IMG/VR virus record: IMGVR_UViG_3300045996_002565
Location: 1 to 24,764 of that record
Direction: 5' to 3' (one strand)
DNA from: a virus
DNA length: 24,764 bases
The position numbers and the translations under genes are program-made. The notes below the pieces were generated by a model. The model saw only the letters and a program-made list of their open reading frames with translations. It was not told the origin of the DNA and searched no databases. Each line of letters begins with the position of its first letter. Position 1 is the first letter of the stretch. Of this stretch, positions 5,935 through 14,610 are shown piece after piece.

Positions 5935-8900
5935 ATGGCCGCCAAGACGTACAGCGCAGGCACTGCCTGGCTTCAGGTGGTGCCGTCGTTCCGGGACGTC
6001 GAGGACGCGCTGGGTCAGGAGGCGGCCAAGCTCGGTAAGCAGATCGAGAAGACCCTCGGCGGGGCGCTGCCCAAGGGGATGGCCGAGGGTGCCCGGCGGA
6101 CCCGCAGCGAGGCCGAGAAGGCCGGAACGACGTACGGCGGGAACTTCGGGAAGACCGCGGTCCGGCAGATCGAGGCGGCGTGGAAGGCCCTGCCCGAGCC
6201 GACGCTGAAGATGAACAAGTTCGACCAGCAGGTGCAGCAGGTCCGTAAGCAGCTGCGGTCGCTGTACGGCGACGCCCTGGCCGGCAACATCGACGAGAGC
6301 CGCCTGATCTCAGGGGTGGAGTCTGCCGCCGACCGGCTGCGGTTCCTGCAGGGCAACGCCAGGGGCGCCCAGAACTTCTTCAACACCCGAGACGCGGGCC
6401 GGGCCCTGGAGTCGTTCCTCGACATCGCGGATGACGCTGCCCGTAAGGGCGCGCAGGCCGGCGCCGGGTTCGGTGGTGCGTTCGCCGACCAGATGCAGCG
6501 CACGATCGAGGATGCGATCTCCTCGCTGCCGGCGTTCCCGATCCGGGCCAACGGCAGGGAGGCCCGGGACGAGATCGCGCGGATCCGTGACGAGCTCGTC
6601 CGGCTGTCCGCCAGGACCATCGGTGTCGACGTCGACCCGGGCCAGGCGTTCGCCGCCCTGACGCGTATCCGTGCGCAGCTGGCGGAGCTGTCGGCGCGGG
6701 AGTACGACGTCGACGTCGAGATCAAGATGGCGTCGGATGTGGCGGGCGGGAAGATCGGCCGGGCGCTGGGTGAGGACGCCCGGCGGCAGGGCGACCAGGC
6801 CGGCGCGGCGTTCGTGGGCGCGTTCGACGCGCACCTCAAGACGTCGCTGGCCAGTGCCATCCAGGCGATCCCGGACATCACGCTGACCGCCGACATGAGC
6901 GACGCGCAGCGGCTGCTCGGCGTCCTGCGGGCGCAGTTGCAGGAACTCAGCGAGAAGACGATCAACGTCGACATCGACGCTACCGACGCGTACGGGGAGT
7001 TCCTGCGGCTGCACGCCGCGCTGCGGGACCTGGAAGCGCAGGACGTCGAGCTGGACGTGCGGGTCAACGCGGCCAGCGCGGCGGACGGCATGGCCCGCCT
7101 GGCGAACGAGACCGACGAGGCGTCTCGGTCGATGCGCGACATGGACGGCAACGCCAAGCTGACGATCTCCCGCCTGGGGATCATAATCGGCCTGAGCGCG
7201 TCGTTCGGCTCGGTGTTCGTGCCCGGCGCGCTGGCCGCCGCGGCCGCGGTCGGCACGATCGGCACGCTCGCGCTGGGCTCGGTCGCCGGCGTCGGCGTGC
7301 TCGCGCTGGGACTCAACGGGATCAGCGACGCCGTGGGCGCGCTGAACAAGGCCGACCAGGACGCGGACAAGACTGCCCGGTCGCTGTCGCAGGCGCACAA
7401 CGCCGTCCGTAAGGCGGCCGACGGCGTGGCCACGGCGGAAGCCAACCTGGGCCGCACCCGCGAGCAGGTCAACGAGTCCGCGGCCGACGCTGCCCGCCGG
7501 GTGGAAAAGGCTGAGGAGGCGGTGGCCGACGCCCGCCGTAAGGCGGCCCGGGAGGCGCGGGACGCCGCCCGGGACATCGTCGACGCGCAGCGGTCTGTCA
7601 CCGACGCGGAGGAAGACGCCGTCGAGGTCCGTAAGGGCCTGAACGAGGCCTACAAGGAGGCCGCGCGAAACCTTGAAGATCTCAAGTCGAAGCAGGAGAA
7701 CAACGCGCTTGACCAGCGCAAAGCCACGACGGAGATCCTTAAGGCCAAGGAAGAACTCGACAAGATCATCAACAACCCTCGGGCGACCGAGGTCGAGCGG
7801 CGCACCGCGCGGGAGACGTACGACGAGCGGGTCCAGCAACTCAAGGACCTGCAGCTGGAGGGCAAGCAGCTCGGCCAGGACCTGGCGGACGCGAACAAGA
7901 AGGGCCTCGAAGGCAGCGACGAGGTAGTCGCCGTCCGGAAGAGGATCGCTGACGCCGACGACAGGGTCCGGGCCGCGCAGGAGCGGCTCTCGCGCGCGCA
8001 GGAGCGGGCGGCCGAGCGGCAGGCGGACTCCAACGAGCGGATCGCTGACGCTCAGGAGCAGGTAGCTGAGGCGCAGCGGGCCCAGGCCCGTCAGGCCCGG
8101 GACGGTGCGTACCAGATCCAGCAGGCCAGTAAGGGCGTGCGGGATGCCCGGCTCGCCGAGCGGGACGCCACCGAGGCGCTGGGCGTCGCCGGCGGCGAGG
8201 CGATCCGCAACCTCGAGAAGTCCATGGACTCGCTGTCGCCGGCCGGCCGCCGGTTCGCGAAGTTCCTGTTCGGGCTCAAGGACGAGGTCATCGGTCTGCG
8301 GGACGCCGCGCAGGAGAACCTCCTGCCGGGCCTGCAGGAGGCGATCACGATGGGCCTTCCGGCGCTGCCAGCGCTGGAGGAGTTCATCGGCAAGGTCGCC
8401 CGCAAGGTCGGTGACCTGGCCGTCCAGTCGGCGAAGGCGTTCGGCGGCAGCACGTGGCAGCGGTTCTTCGACTACGTCGACCAGACCGCGGTCCCGTCTC
8501 TGCAGACCGTCTTCGACATCGGCTCGGACGTTGCCGAGGGGATGGTGGCGCTGTACCTGGCGCTGACCCCGTTCAACTCGCAGGTCGGTGGTGGCCTGAC
8601 CAAGCTGGCTCAGGACTTCGCCACCTGGGCGAAGGAGCTGGACCGGTCGCAGGGCTACCGGGACTTCCTGGAGTACGTCGACGAGCACGGCCCTGAGGTC
8701 GTCGAGCTGCTCGGCAACTTCGGTGTCGCGCTGGTCAACATCGTCAAGGCGGCGATGCCGCTCGGCGCGATCATGCTGGACGTCACGAACGCCATCCTGG
8801 AGTTCGTCGACGCGATCCCCGGCCCGATCCTGACCACGCTGGTCACCACGCTGGGGCTGGTCGCGCTCGGCATCCTGGGCATCTCGGCCGCGATCCGGGT

Positions 8901-11235
8901 CGGGAAGTTCAAGCGGGAGCTCAGCGACATCTTCGGGCCGCCGGCTCAGAAGATGGTCCAGACGTACGCCATCGACACCGGCCGGGCCACGACCGAGACC
9001 GGCAAGTTCGGTAAGGCCATGGCCACCGCGGGGGGCGCGGCGGAGAAGGCCCGCGGCAAGTTCAAGAACGCCGGGTCGAGCCTGGCCGGCATCGTGGACT
9101 TCGCCACCGGCCCGGTCGGTCTGAGCATCGCCGCGGTCACCGCGTACATCGGCGCCTTCGGGCAGAAGACTGCGGAGCAGAAGGCCAGGGTTGAGACCCT
9201 GTCCAACGCTCTCGGGGCGCTGAACGACGAGTTCCGGGATCTGCGGGCGGAGGGCAAGACCGCCGGCGATGCCGCCGACCTGGCGTTCAAGAAGGCGGTC
9301 CAGAGCAACCCGAAGTTGCAGGAGGCCGTTAAGACCCTGACCGCGATGGGCGTGTCGGTCGAGGAGCTGATCAGGGCGTCGACGAGCGGCGACCCGTCGG
9401 TGCTGGTGAAGAAGCTCAACGACGAGATCGAGCGGCAGCAGCAGCTGACTGTCGACGCCAAGAACAAGGGCGGCGACAAGGAGCAGTACGAGAACGCCAA
9501 GCGGCGCATCATCCAGCTGACCGACATGCGGGACGCGGTGATCGCCAACTCCAACGCGATCGGCCTGCAGGCGGACGCGACCCGGATCCTCAACCAGCAG
9601 ACCACTCAGGCGGTCGCGCTGGAGAACTACCGGCGCGAGCACCCGTACGCGACGCCGGCTGAGATCCAGGCCCAGACCGATGCGTACACCCGGAACTCCG
9701 ACCGGGTGAACGTCCTGACGGACCTGGTCGCGGCGTACAGCACCGGCCAGAACGACGCGGGGGCCAAGGCCGCCGCGTTGAAGAACGCGATCGACCTGCA
9801 GACCGGGTCGTTGATCGCGGCCGAGGAGGCCGGGGAGGCGTGGAACTCCCAGCTGCTCAGCCTGAGCGACTCGGTCAAGGCGAACGGCACCACGCTGGAC
9901 GCCAACACCCGGGAGGGCCTGTCCAACCGCGACGCCATCCAGGCGGCGGCGAAGGCGGCCCGCGACTTCTACCTCGAGGAGATCGCGTCCGGTAAGCCGA
10001 TCGAGAAGGTCACCGGTCTGCACAAGGACCGGATCACCCAGCTCAAGGCGGAGGCGCAGCGGCTCGGGATCGCCAGCACCGAGACGGACAGGTTGATCGA
10101 CCTGTACGGCGACGTGCCGGAGGACGTCAAGACGCTCTACAAGACCGACGGGTTCGACAAGGTCTACAACGAGCTGTCGCAGCTCAAGTTCATCCAGGAG
10201 GCCCTGAACAAGGGCTGGACGATCGAGCGGGCCAAGAAGGAGTGGTCGAAGCTCCGGGAGACCAGCCTGACTCCGGGCCCGACGATGGGCCCGCCGAAGA
10301 AGGCCGACGGCGGCCGGATCACCGGGCCGGGCACCGGCACGTCCGACGACGTGCTGATGTACGGCTCGAACGGCGAGTGGGTGCACCGCGCCGCGGCGGT
10401 GGGCTACTACGGCGACGACTTCATGTCGGCGATCAACAACATGGAGATCCCGAAGGAGTGGCTGCCGGGGTTCTCGACCGGCGGGAAGGTCGGCGGCGGC
10501 GACGGGGCCAGCCAGATCCCCGGGTTCGCCAAGGGCGGCAAGATCCTCAACTGGGATGCGGTCGTACCGGTCGGTAAGACCCTCATCCCGGCGATCGAAG
10601 ACCTCGCCAACGCGATCGGCGGGTTCGGCGGCAGCGGCGACCTCGGCGGCGCCGGCGGCGATCGGGGCTGGCGCTGGCAGATGAAGGTGCTCCGGGACAC
10701 GTTTCCGGGACTGGACCTGTACTCCGGTTTCCGTAAGAACTCCTACACCTCCAGCGGTTCGCTGTCGTGGCACTCCCGCGACGGCGGCCGGGCCGTGGAC
10801 ATCCCGCCCAGGCAGGACGTCTTCGACTTCATCCACAACAAGTACGGCAAGAACACCAAGGAGCTGATCTGGGGCGGTGACCCGAACCGGAACATCTACC
10901 GGGGCGACCATCACCGGTTCAGCGACTCCCTGCTGTACCGCCACGGCCCTTACAAGGGCAAGCGGGGGCCGTCGCCACACGTCCACTGGGCGTTCGACGA
11001 GGGCGGCTGGATGATGCCGGGGATGCCGAGCATGAACCTGCTCCGCGAACCGGAGCCCGTCCTGACGCCGTGGCAGTGGGACGCGATCGAGAACTTCGTG
11101 AACCAGGGCATGGCCGGTGGCGGTAAGGGCGATACGTACAACTTCGAGTTCGCCGACACCACCCTCACACCGGATCGCCTCAGCGCGATCCAGCAGCGGC
11201 AGGACGCCCTCGCGCGCGTGGGTCGTCCCCGCTAG
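5935..11235 (+). CDS. Tape measure protein with C-terminal M15-like peptidase domain
   Basis: The protein is 1766 aa, ATG at 5935 after AGAAGGGGGG. It is the longest gene here and sets tail length; at the usual ~0.15 nm per residue it predicts a tail near 260 nm. N-terminal residues ~70-377 carry repeated ~85-residue modules. Hydrophobic segments fall at ~410-465, ~942-990 and ~1051-1079, and a long Ala/Glu/Arg/Lys coiled coil spans ~478-752. Residues ~1579-1690 look like an M15-type zinc peptidase: WRWQMKVLRDTFPG, SGFRKNSYTSS, SxHxxDGGRAVD (H1613, D1622), and HVHW (H1682, H1684). That domain probably opens peptidoglycan during DNA entry. The chaperone genes lie directly upstream and the distal tail gene downstream. 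A less GC-rich patch lies near residues 575-621. Confidence 0.9.
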   Translation: MAAKTYSAGTAWLQVVPSFRDVEDALGQEAAKLGKQIEKTLGGALPKGMAEGARRTRSEAEKAGTTYGGNFGKTAVRQIEAAWKALPEPTLKMNKFDQQVQQVRKQLRSLYGDALAGNIDESRLISGVESAADRLRFLQGNARGAQNFFNTRDAGRALESFLDIADDAARKGAQAGAGFGGAFADQMQRTIEDAISSLPAFPIRANGREARDEIARIRDELVRLSARTIGVDVDPGQAFAALTRIRAQLAELSAREYDVDVEIKMASDVAGGKIGRALGEDARRQGDQAGAAFVGAFDAHLKTSLASAIQAIPDITLTADMSDAQRLLGVLRAQLQELSEKTINVDIDATDAYGEFLRLHAALRDLEAQDVELDVRVNAASAADGMARLANETDEASRSMRDMDGNAKLTISRLGIIIGLSASFGSVFVPGALAAAAAVGTIGTLALGSVAGVGVLALGLNGISDAVGALNKADQDADKTARSLSQAHNAVRKAADGVATAEANLGRTREQVNESAADAARRVEKAEEAVADARRKAAREARDAARDIVDAQRSVTDAEEDAVEVRKGLNEAYKEAARNLEDLKSKQENNALDQRKATTEILKAKEELDKIINNPRATEVERRTARETYDERVQQLKDLQLEGKQLGQDLADANKKGLEGSDEVVAVRKRIADADDRVRAAQERLSRAQERAAERQADSNERIADAQEQVAEAQRAQARQARDGAYQIQQASKGVRDARLAERDATEALGVAGGEAIRNLEKSMDSLSPAGRRFAKFLFGLKDEVIGLRDAAQENLLPGLQEAITMGLPALPALEEFIGKVARKVGDLAVQSAKAFGGSTWQRFFDYVDQTAVPSLQTVFDIGSDVAEGMVALYLALTPFNSQVGGGLTKLAQDFATWAKELDRSQGYRDFLEYVDEHGPEVVELLGNFGVALVNIVKAAMPLGAIMLDVTNAILEFVDAIPGPILTTLVTTLGLVALGILGISAAIRVGKFKRELSDIFGPPAQKMVQTYAIDTGRATTETGKFGKAMATAGGAAEKARGKFKNAGSSLAGIVDFATGPVGLSIAAVTAYIGAFGQKTAEQKARVETLSNALGALNDEFRDLRAEGKTAGDAADLAFKKAVQSNPKLQEAVKTLTAMGVSVEELIRASTSGDPSVLVKKLNDEIERQQQLTVDAKNKGGDKEQYENAKRRIIQLTDMRDAVIANSNAIGLQADATRILNQQTTQAVALENYRREHPYATPAEIQAQTDAYTRNSDRVNVLTDLVAAYSTGQNDAGAKAAALKNAIDLQTGSLIAAEEAGEAWNSQLLSLSDSVKANGTTLDANTREGLSNRDAIQAAAKAARDFYLEEIASGKPIEKVTGLHKDRITQLKAEAQRLGIASTETDRLIDLYGDVPEDVKTLYKTDGFDKVYNELSQLKFIQEALNKGWTIERAKKEWSKLRETSLTPGPTMGPPKKADGGRITGPGTGTSDDVLMYGSNGEWVHRAAAVGYYGDDFMSAINNMEIPKEWLPGFSTGGKVGGGDGASQIPGFAKGGKILNWDAVVPVGKTLIPAIEDLANAIGGFGGSGDLGGAGGDRGWRWQMKVLRDTFPGLDLYSGFRKNSYTSSGSLSWHSRDGGRAVDIPPRQDVFDFIHNKYGKNTKELIWGGDPNRNIYRGDHHRFSDSLLYRHGPYKGKRGPSPHVHWAFDEGGWMMPGMPSMNLLREPEPVLTPWQWDAIENFVNQGMAGGGKGDTYNFEFADTTLTPDRLSAIQQRQDALARVGRPR

Positions 11236-11247
11236 ATCCCGTCAGGT

Positions 11248-11283
11248 CGCCGGCCCGCCACCGCACCAGGTGGCGGGCCGGCG
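11248..11283 (+). terminator. 15-bp perfect hairpin after the tape measure gene
   Basis: Arms at 11248-11262 and 11269-11283 (CGCCGGCCCGCCACC and its complement) pair perfectly around the loop GCACCA. No T-run follows. It starts 13 bases after the tape measure stop and ends 13 bases before the next ribosome-binding site, so it may attenuate or protect the transcript rather than fully end it. Confidence 0.55.
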
Positions 11284-11295
11284 CCGTCATGCCCG

Positions 11296-11305
11296 AAGGA
11301 GGTGA
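11296..11305 (+). promoter_or_regulatory. Near-perfect Shine-Dalgarno site for the distal tail gene
   Basis: AAGGAGGTGA matches the 3' end of 16S rRNA at all ten bases, with GGAGG ending six bases before GTG 11309. It fixes this GTG as the start and predicts strong initiation directly after the hairpin. Confidence 0.8.
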
Positions 11306-11308
11306 GCT

Positions 11309-12304
11309 GTGCCGATTCTCGCTGGCGGGCTGGCCACCGCACCGGTGATCCCCGACGAGGAGATCTTCCAGCCCGTGTGGTCCGAGGACCTGGGCACGAT
11401 GTCGGCCACGTGGATCGACCCGGACGGCGTCGAGTGGCCGCTGAGCAACCCGGACCTGGGCTGGTTCACCATGGACGGCCCGGCCGGGTGGATGGCCGGC
11501 CAGCTGGAGCTCATCACCGACCCGCTGCCCCGCGGCGGCGAGCAGGTGCGCTACGTCAGGACGAAGTCGCGCCGGGTGCAGTGGCCGCTCTACATCGGTG
11601 GGGACACCCACGAGGAGTTCGTCGACCGGGTCCGGCGCCTCATCCGGGCGTTCACCAAGACCACCCAGCGAGGCGATACCGGGTGGCTGCGGGTCGCCCG
11701 GCCGAACGGCCGTTACCGGCAGATCGCCTGCTACTACGAAGAGGGGCTGGAGGGCGCCGCCGGCGAGCACCACCTGTGGGCCCGGCCGGTCATCACCCTG
11801 TTCTGCCCGGACGGTTTCTGGTCCGGGGACGTGCCCGTCGTCGCAGACCGGGAGTTCGAGGCGGCGTCGGCCGACCCGGATGAGGTCGCCAGCTTCTACG
11901 AGCCGTTCATCAACGTCACCAGCTCCCGGGTCGTCTCCGGCGACGGCGACGGGTCGGTGCCGTCGACGACGATCGCCAACCCCGGCGACGTCGAGGCGTG
12001 GCCGGTGTGGACCATCACCGGGCCGATGACCTCGCTGACCGCGGTCAACCTGACCACCGGCGCCCGGTTCACCCTGACCTACACGCTGCTGGCCGGGCAG
12101 ACGATCACCATCACCACGAACCGGCCGACCGTGCGGGGGCCGGCCGGGCAGAACCTGTCGCGCTACATCGACTGGCTCAACCCGCTCGGGACCGAGCTGT
12201 GGCCGCTGGTCGACGGCAACAACGAGATCAGCTTCGTCGCGCTGGGCGCCGGAACCGGCACCCGGGTGCGGATGGCGTTCACCCCCCGGTACGAGACCGC
12301 ATGA
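11309..12304 (+). CDS. Distal tail protein (Dit-like, Sipho_tail family)
   Basis: The protein is 331 aa, GTG at 11309. The N-terminal half has features of distal tail proteins: WIDPDGVEWPLSNPDLGW, a GGEQVRYVRTKSRRVQWPLY strand pair, EEFVDRVRRLIRAF, and GRYRQIACYYEEGLEG. This is the belt domain that forms a hexameric ring at the tail tip. Residues ~205-331 are a second beta-sandwich (AWPVWTITGPMTSLTAVNLTTG, then FTLTYTLLAGQTITITTNRP), comparable to the galectin-like domain of Dit. It sits just after the tape measure gene, the standard Dit position. It connects the tube to the hub and to receptor-binding parts. Confidence 0.75.
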   Translation: MPILAGGLATAPVIPDEEIFQPVWSEDLGTMSATWIDPDGVEWPLSNPDLGWFTMDGPAGWMAGQLELITDPLPRGGEQVRYVRTKSRRVQWPLYIGGDTHEEFVDRVRRLIRAFTKTTQRGDTGWLRVARPNGRYRQIACYYEEGLEGAAGEHHLWARPVITLFCPDGFWSGDVPVVADREFEAASADPDEVASFYEPFINVTSSRVVSGDGDGSVPSTTIANPGDVEAWPVWTITGPMTSLTAVNLTTGARFTLTYTLLAGQTITITTNRPTVRGPAGQNLSRYIDWLNPLGTELWPLVDGNNEISFVALGAGTGTRVRMAFTPRYETA

Positions 12305-12320
12305 CCACGGAGGTGATCCG

Positions 12321-13595
12321 ATGACCGCGCCGCTGCCGGTGACCGGCCCTGCGGCCGAGAGGCTGCTCCGCGCCGACTACAACATCCTGGTCACCGACCA
12401 GGACCTGAACGTCATCGGCGACCCGCTGCACGAGTGGAGCTCGTTGCAGGCGACGCTGCGGTGGAAGGAGCCCGGCTCCGGGCAGATCGTCATCCCGGCC
12501 CACCCTTACATCCGGGAGCAGCTGGTGCCCGGCTGCCGGATCGTGGTCATCCGTAAGGTCCTCGGCCAGTCCAGCGTGCTGCTGGCCGGCCCGATGGAAG
12601 AGAAGCTGCGCGAGCGGGCCGACAACGGGGAGAACGGCGGCGTCGGGAAGCTGACCGTGACGTTCGCCGACGACATGGCGTGGCTGGCGGCGCGGCTGGC
12701 GTACCCGGACCCGACCAAGACCCCGGAGACGCAGACCACCGACTGGTGGGTCTACAGCGGGAACCCTGAGCAGGGCATGTTGCAGCTGGTCAACACGCAG
12801 GCCGGCCCGGCGGCGCTGGCGGCGCGGCGGGTGCCGAAGCTGACCGTGGCGCCGTTCTCGGGGATCTCCGGGACGGGCACGGTCGCGCTGGGCCCGACCG
12901 TGGACGTGGACCTGCCCCGCGAACGGCTGGAGACGCTGACCGAGGTGCTCCGCAAGATCTGCACCCTCGGCGCCGGCACGGGCGGGCACCCGGACTCGCT
13001 GGGCTTCCGGGTCCGGCAGACCGTCGTCGGTGGCCAGAACGTGCTGCTGTTCGAGCCGATCCGCGCCCGGAACCTCTCCGGAGACGTCCACTTTTCGTTC
13101 GGTATGGGCAACTTGAAGTATTACTCCTTCCAGGAGTCCGCGCCGACCCTGACCCACCCGATCGTCGGCGGTCAGGGTGAGGGCGCGGACCGCTTCATCA
13201 AGGAGTTCCCCACCACCGACACCGCCCAGCTGGCGTGGGGCCGGTGGGAGGGCTACGTCCCCCGCCCCGGCACCACCTCGAACGCAGAGATGCAGGACGC
13301 CGCGACGCAGGCACTCAAGGAGGCCGGGCAGTCCGCGCGGCTCGCCTCCAACGCCGCCGACACCGTCGACCAGCGGTTCGGCGTGCACTACGGCGTCGGG
13401 GACCTCGTCTCGATCGAGCTGGACCTCGGCGAGTACATCGCCGCCCCCGTCCAGACCGTCAACCTGCAGGCGTTCCCCACCGCGGGTGAGGTCGTCGGCA
13501 CCACGATCGGCGACCAGGCCGCTCGGTACGACTCGAAGTGGATCCGCCAGATGCGGCTCATGGATCAGCGGATCGGCCGGATCGAGCGCGGCTGA
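12321..13595 (+). CDS. Minor tail / hub protein, ReqiPepy6 Gp37-like
   Basis: The protein is 424 aa, ATG at 12321 with GGAGGTGA upstream and a 16-base gap from the Dit gene. It matches the Siphovirus ReqiPepy6 Gp37-like family as I remember it: early YNILVTDQDLNVIGDPLHEW, the strand phrase LRWKEPGSGQIVIPA, LVPGCRIVVIRK, and a central HFSFGMGNLKYYSFQESAP followed by FGVHYGVGDLVSIELDLGEY near the C-terminus. Members sit where Tal/gp27-like hub proteins lie and form the tail-tip platform. No enzymatic motif is visible. The stretch around 13085-13130, encoding the FSFGMGNLKYY core, is locally less GC-rich. Confidence 0.75.
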   Translation: MTAPLPVTGPAAERLLRADYNILVTDQDLNVIGDPLHEWSSLQATLRWKEPGSGQIVIPAHPYIREQLVPGCRIVVIRKVLGQSSVLLAGPMEEKLRERADNGENGGVGKLTVTFADDMAWLAARLAYPDPTKTPETQTTDWWVYSGNPEQGMLQLVNTQAGPAALAARRVPKLTVAPFSGISGTGTVALGPTVDVDLPRERLETLTEVLRKICTLGAGTGGHPDSLGFRVRQTVVGGQNVLLFEPIRARNLSGDVHFSFGMGNLKYYSFQESAPTLTHPIVGGQGEGADRFIKEFPTTDTAQLAWGRWEGYVPRPGTTSNAEMQDAATQALKEAGQSARLASNAADTVDQRFGVHYGVGDLVSIELDLGEYIAAPVQTVNLQAFPTAGEVVGTTIGDQAARYDSKWIRQMRLMDQRIGRIERG

Positions 13596-13641
13596 CCTGC
13601 TCTGCCTGCTCGACGTTGACAACAGCATAAGGAGGCCCCGC

Positions 13642-14595
13642 GTGGGCGAAACGTCTTACCCCGTGGCCGGCGGCGCCGGGGTCACCGATGCTCGGTACGA
13701 AGAGCTGATGGCGCAGGTGTCCGGCACCGGCCGGGTCGCCTACAACCCCAGCTCGGCGACGCTGAGCCAGGGCATCGTCTACGCCGACTCGACCGGCCGG
13801 CAGGTCAAGGTCCGGGGCAACGTAGCCGCGATCGTGCGGGGCTTCCGCTGGGAGACCGACGCGGCCGGGCTGCTCCAGCCCATCGACGCCAACACCAGCG
13901 GCCAGACCCGCATCGACCTGGCGGTGCTGCGCCTCAACCGCGAGACGTACACGGTGTCGTTCCGGATCGTGAAGGGCACCCCGAGCACCACGCCGGTCCC
14001 GCCGACGCCGGTGCAGACGACCGGCGCCACGACGTACGAGTGGCCGGTCGCGACGATCAGGGTGACCAGCAGCGCCTCGTCCGGTCTGCCGTCGATCGGC
14101 CTGGCCGACGTCACCGTCCTGGACACCTTCATCGCGCAGACCCCGATGACGGGGCACTCGTCGCGGCGCCCGCCGGCCGCTTACGGCGGGCTGTGGACGG
14201 AGTACGACACCGGCCGCACCTACGTCGGCATGGGCGGGTCGTGGGTCCTGATCGGTGAGGCCGGTGACCTGACCCGGCTCGGCGTGAACAGCACCTGGGA
14301 GCAGCCCGGCCAGGTGTGGGCGGCACGCCGTAACGGGTTCGTCTACCTGCAGGGCGTCGTCCAGTGGAACTCCACCACGAGGTCCGCCGGTACCGACCTG
14401 ACGATCTGCACCATCCCGGACACGTACCGGCCTGCCACCGGTGACCTGTACGTCGACTTCAACATCGACACCGGCCACCTGGGCCGCGGCTACATCGACG
14501 CGAGCACCGGCCGGCTCTACATCTACTCCTACGGCGTGTCGATCGCCTCCGGCGTCAACGTCTCCGTCCACCCCGTCACGTACCCCGCGAAGTAA
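13642..14595 (+). CDS. Baseplate/tail fibre protein (BppU-like N-terminus)
   Basis: The protein is 317 aa. GTG 13642 is chosen because AAGGAGG (13629-13635) lies six bases upstream; the frame is open further upstream but that overlaps the previous gene. The N-terminal ~140 residues (GETSYPVAGGAGVTDARYEE, NPSSATLSQGIVYADSTGRQ, TRIDLAVLRLNRET) resemble the attachment region of actinophage minor tail proteins. A Pro/Thr linker (TPSTTPVPPTPVQTT) leads into a middle region. The C-terminal ~100 residues (VWAARRNGFVYLQGVVQWNS, TGRLYIYSYGVSIASG) look like a beta-rich fibre-head or carbohydrate-binding domain. It probably helps bind the host surface. Confidence 0.65.
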   Translation: MGETSYPVAGGAGVTDARYEELMAQVSGTGRVAYNPSSATLSQGIVYADSTGRQVKVRGNVAAIVRGFRWETDAAGLLQPIDANTSGQTRIDLAVLRLNRETYTVSFRIVKGTPSTTPVPPTPVQTTGATTYEWPVATIRVTSSASSGLPSIGLADVTVLDTFIAQTPMTGHSSRRPPAAYGGLWTEYDTGRTYVGMGGSWVLIGEAGDLTRLGVNSTWEQPGQVWAARRNGFVYLQGVVQWNSTTRSAGTDLTICTIPDTYRPATGDLYVDFNIDTGHLGRGYIDASTGRLYIYSYGVSIASGVNVSVHPVTYPAK

Positions 14596-14610
14596 GGGAG
14601 GTCCGACAAG

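Noticed and set aside
6310-10986. Very long open frame on the - strand opposite the tape measure gene.
   Set aside because: It is the antisense shadow of a high-GC coding sequence; composition is Arg/Val/Leu/Asp-rich without domains, and no ribosome-binding site precedes it.
13616-13641. TTGACA (13616-13621) as a possible promoter -35 box before the baseplate/fibre gene.
   Set aside because: No -10-like sequence at 16-18 bases downstream; that position already lies in the GTG start region.
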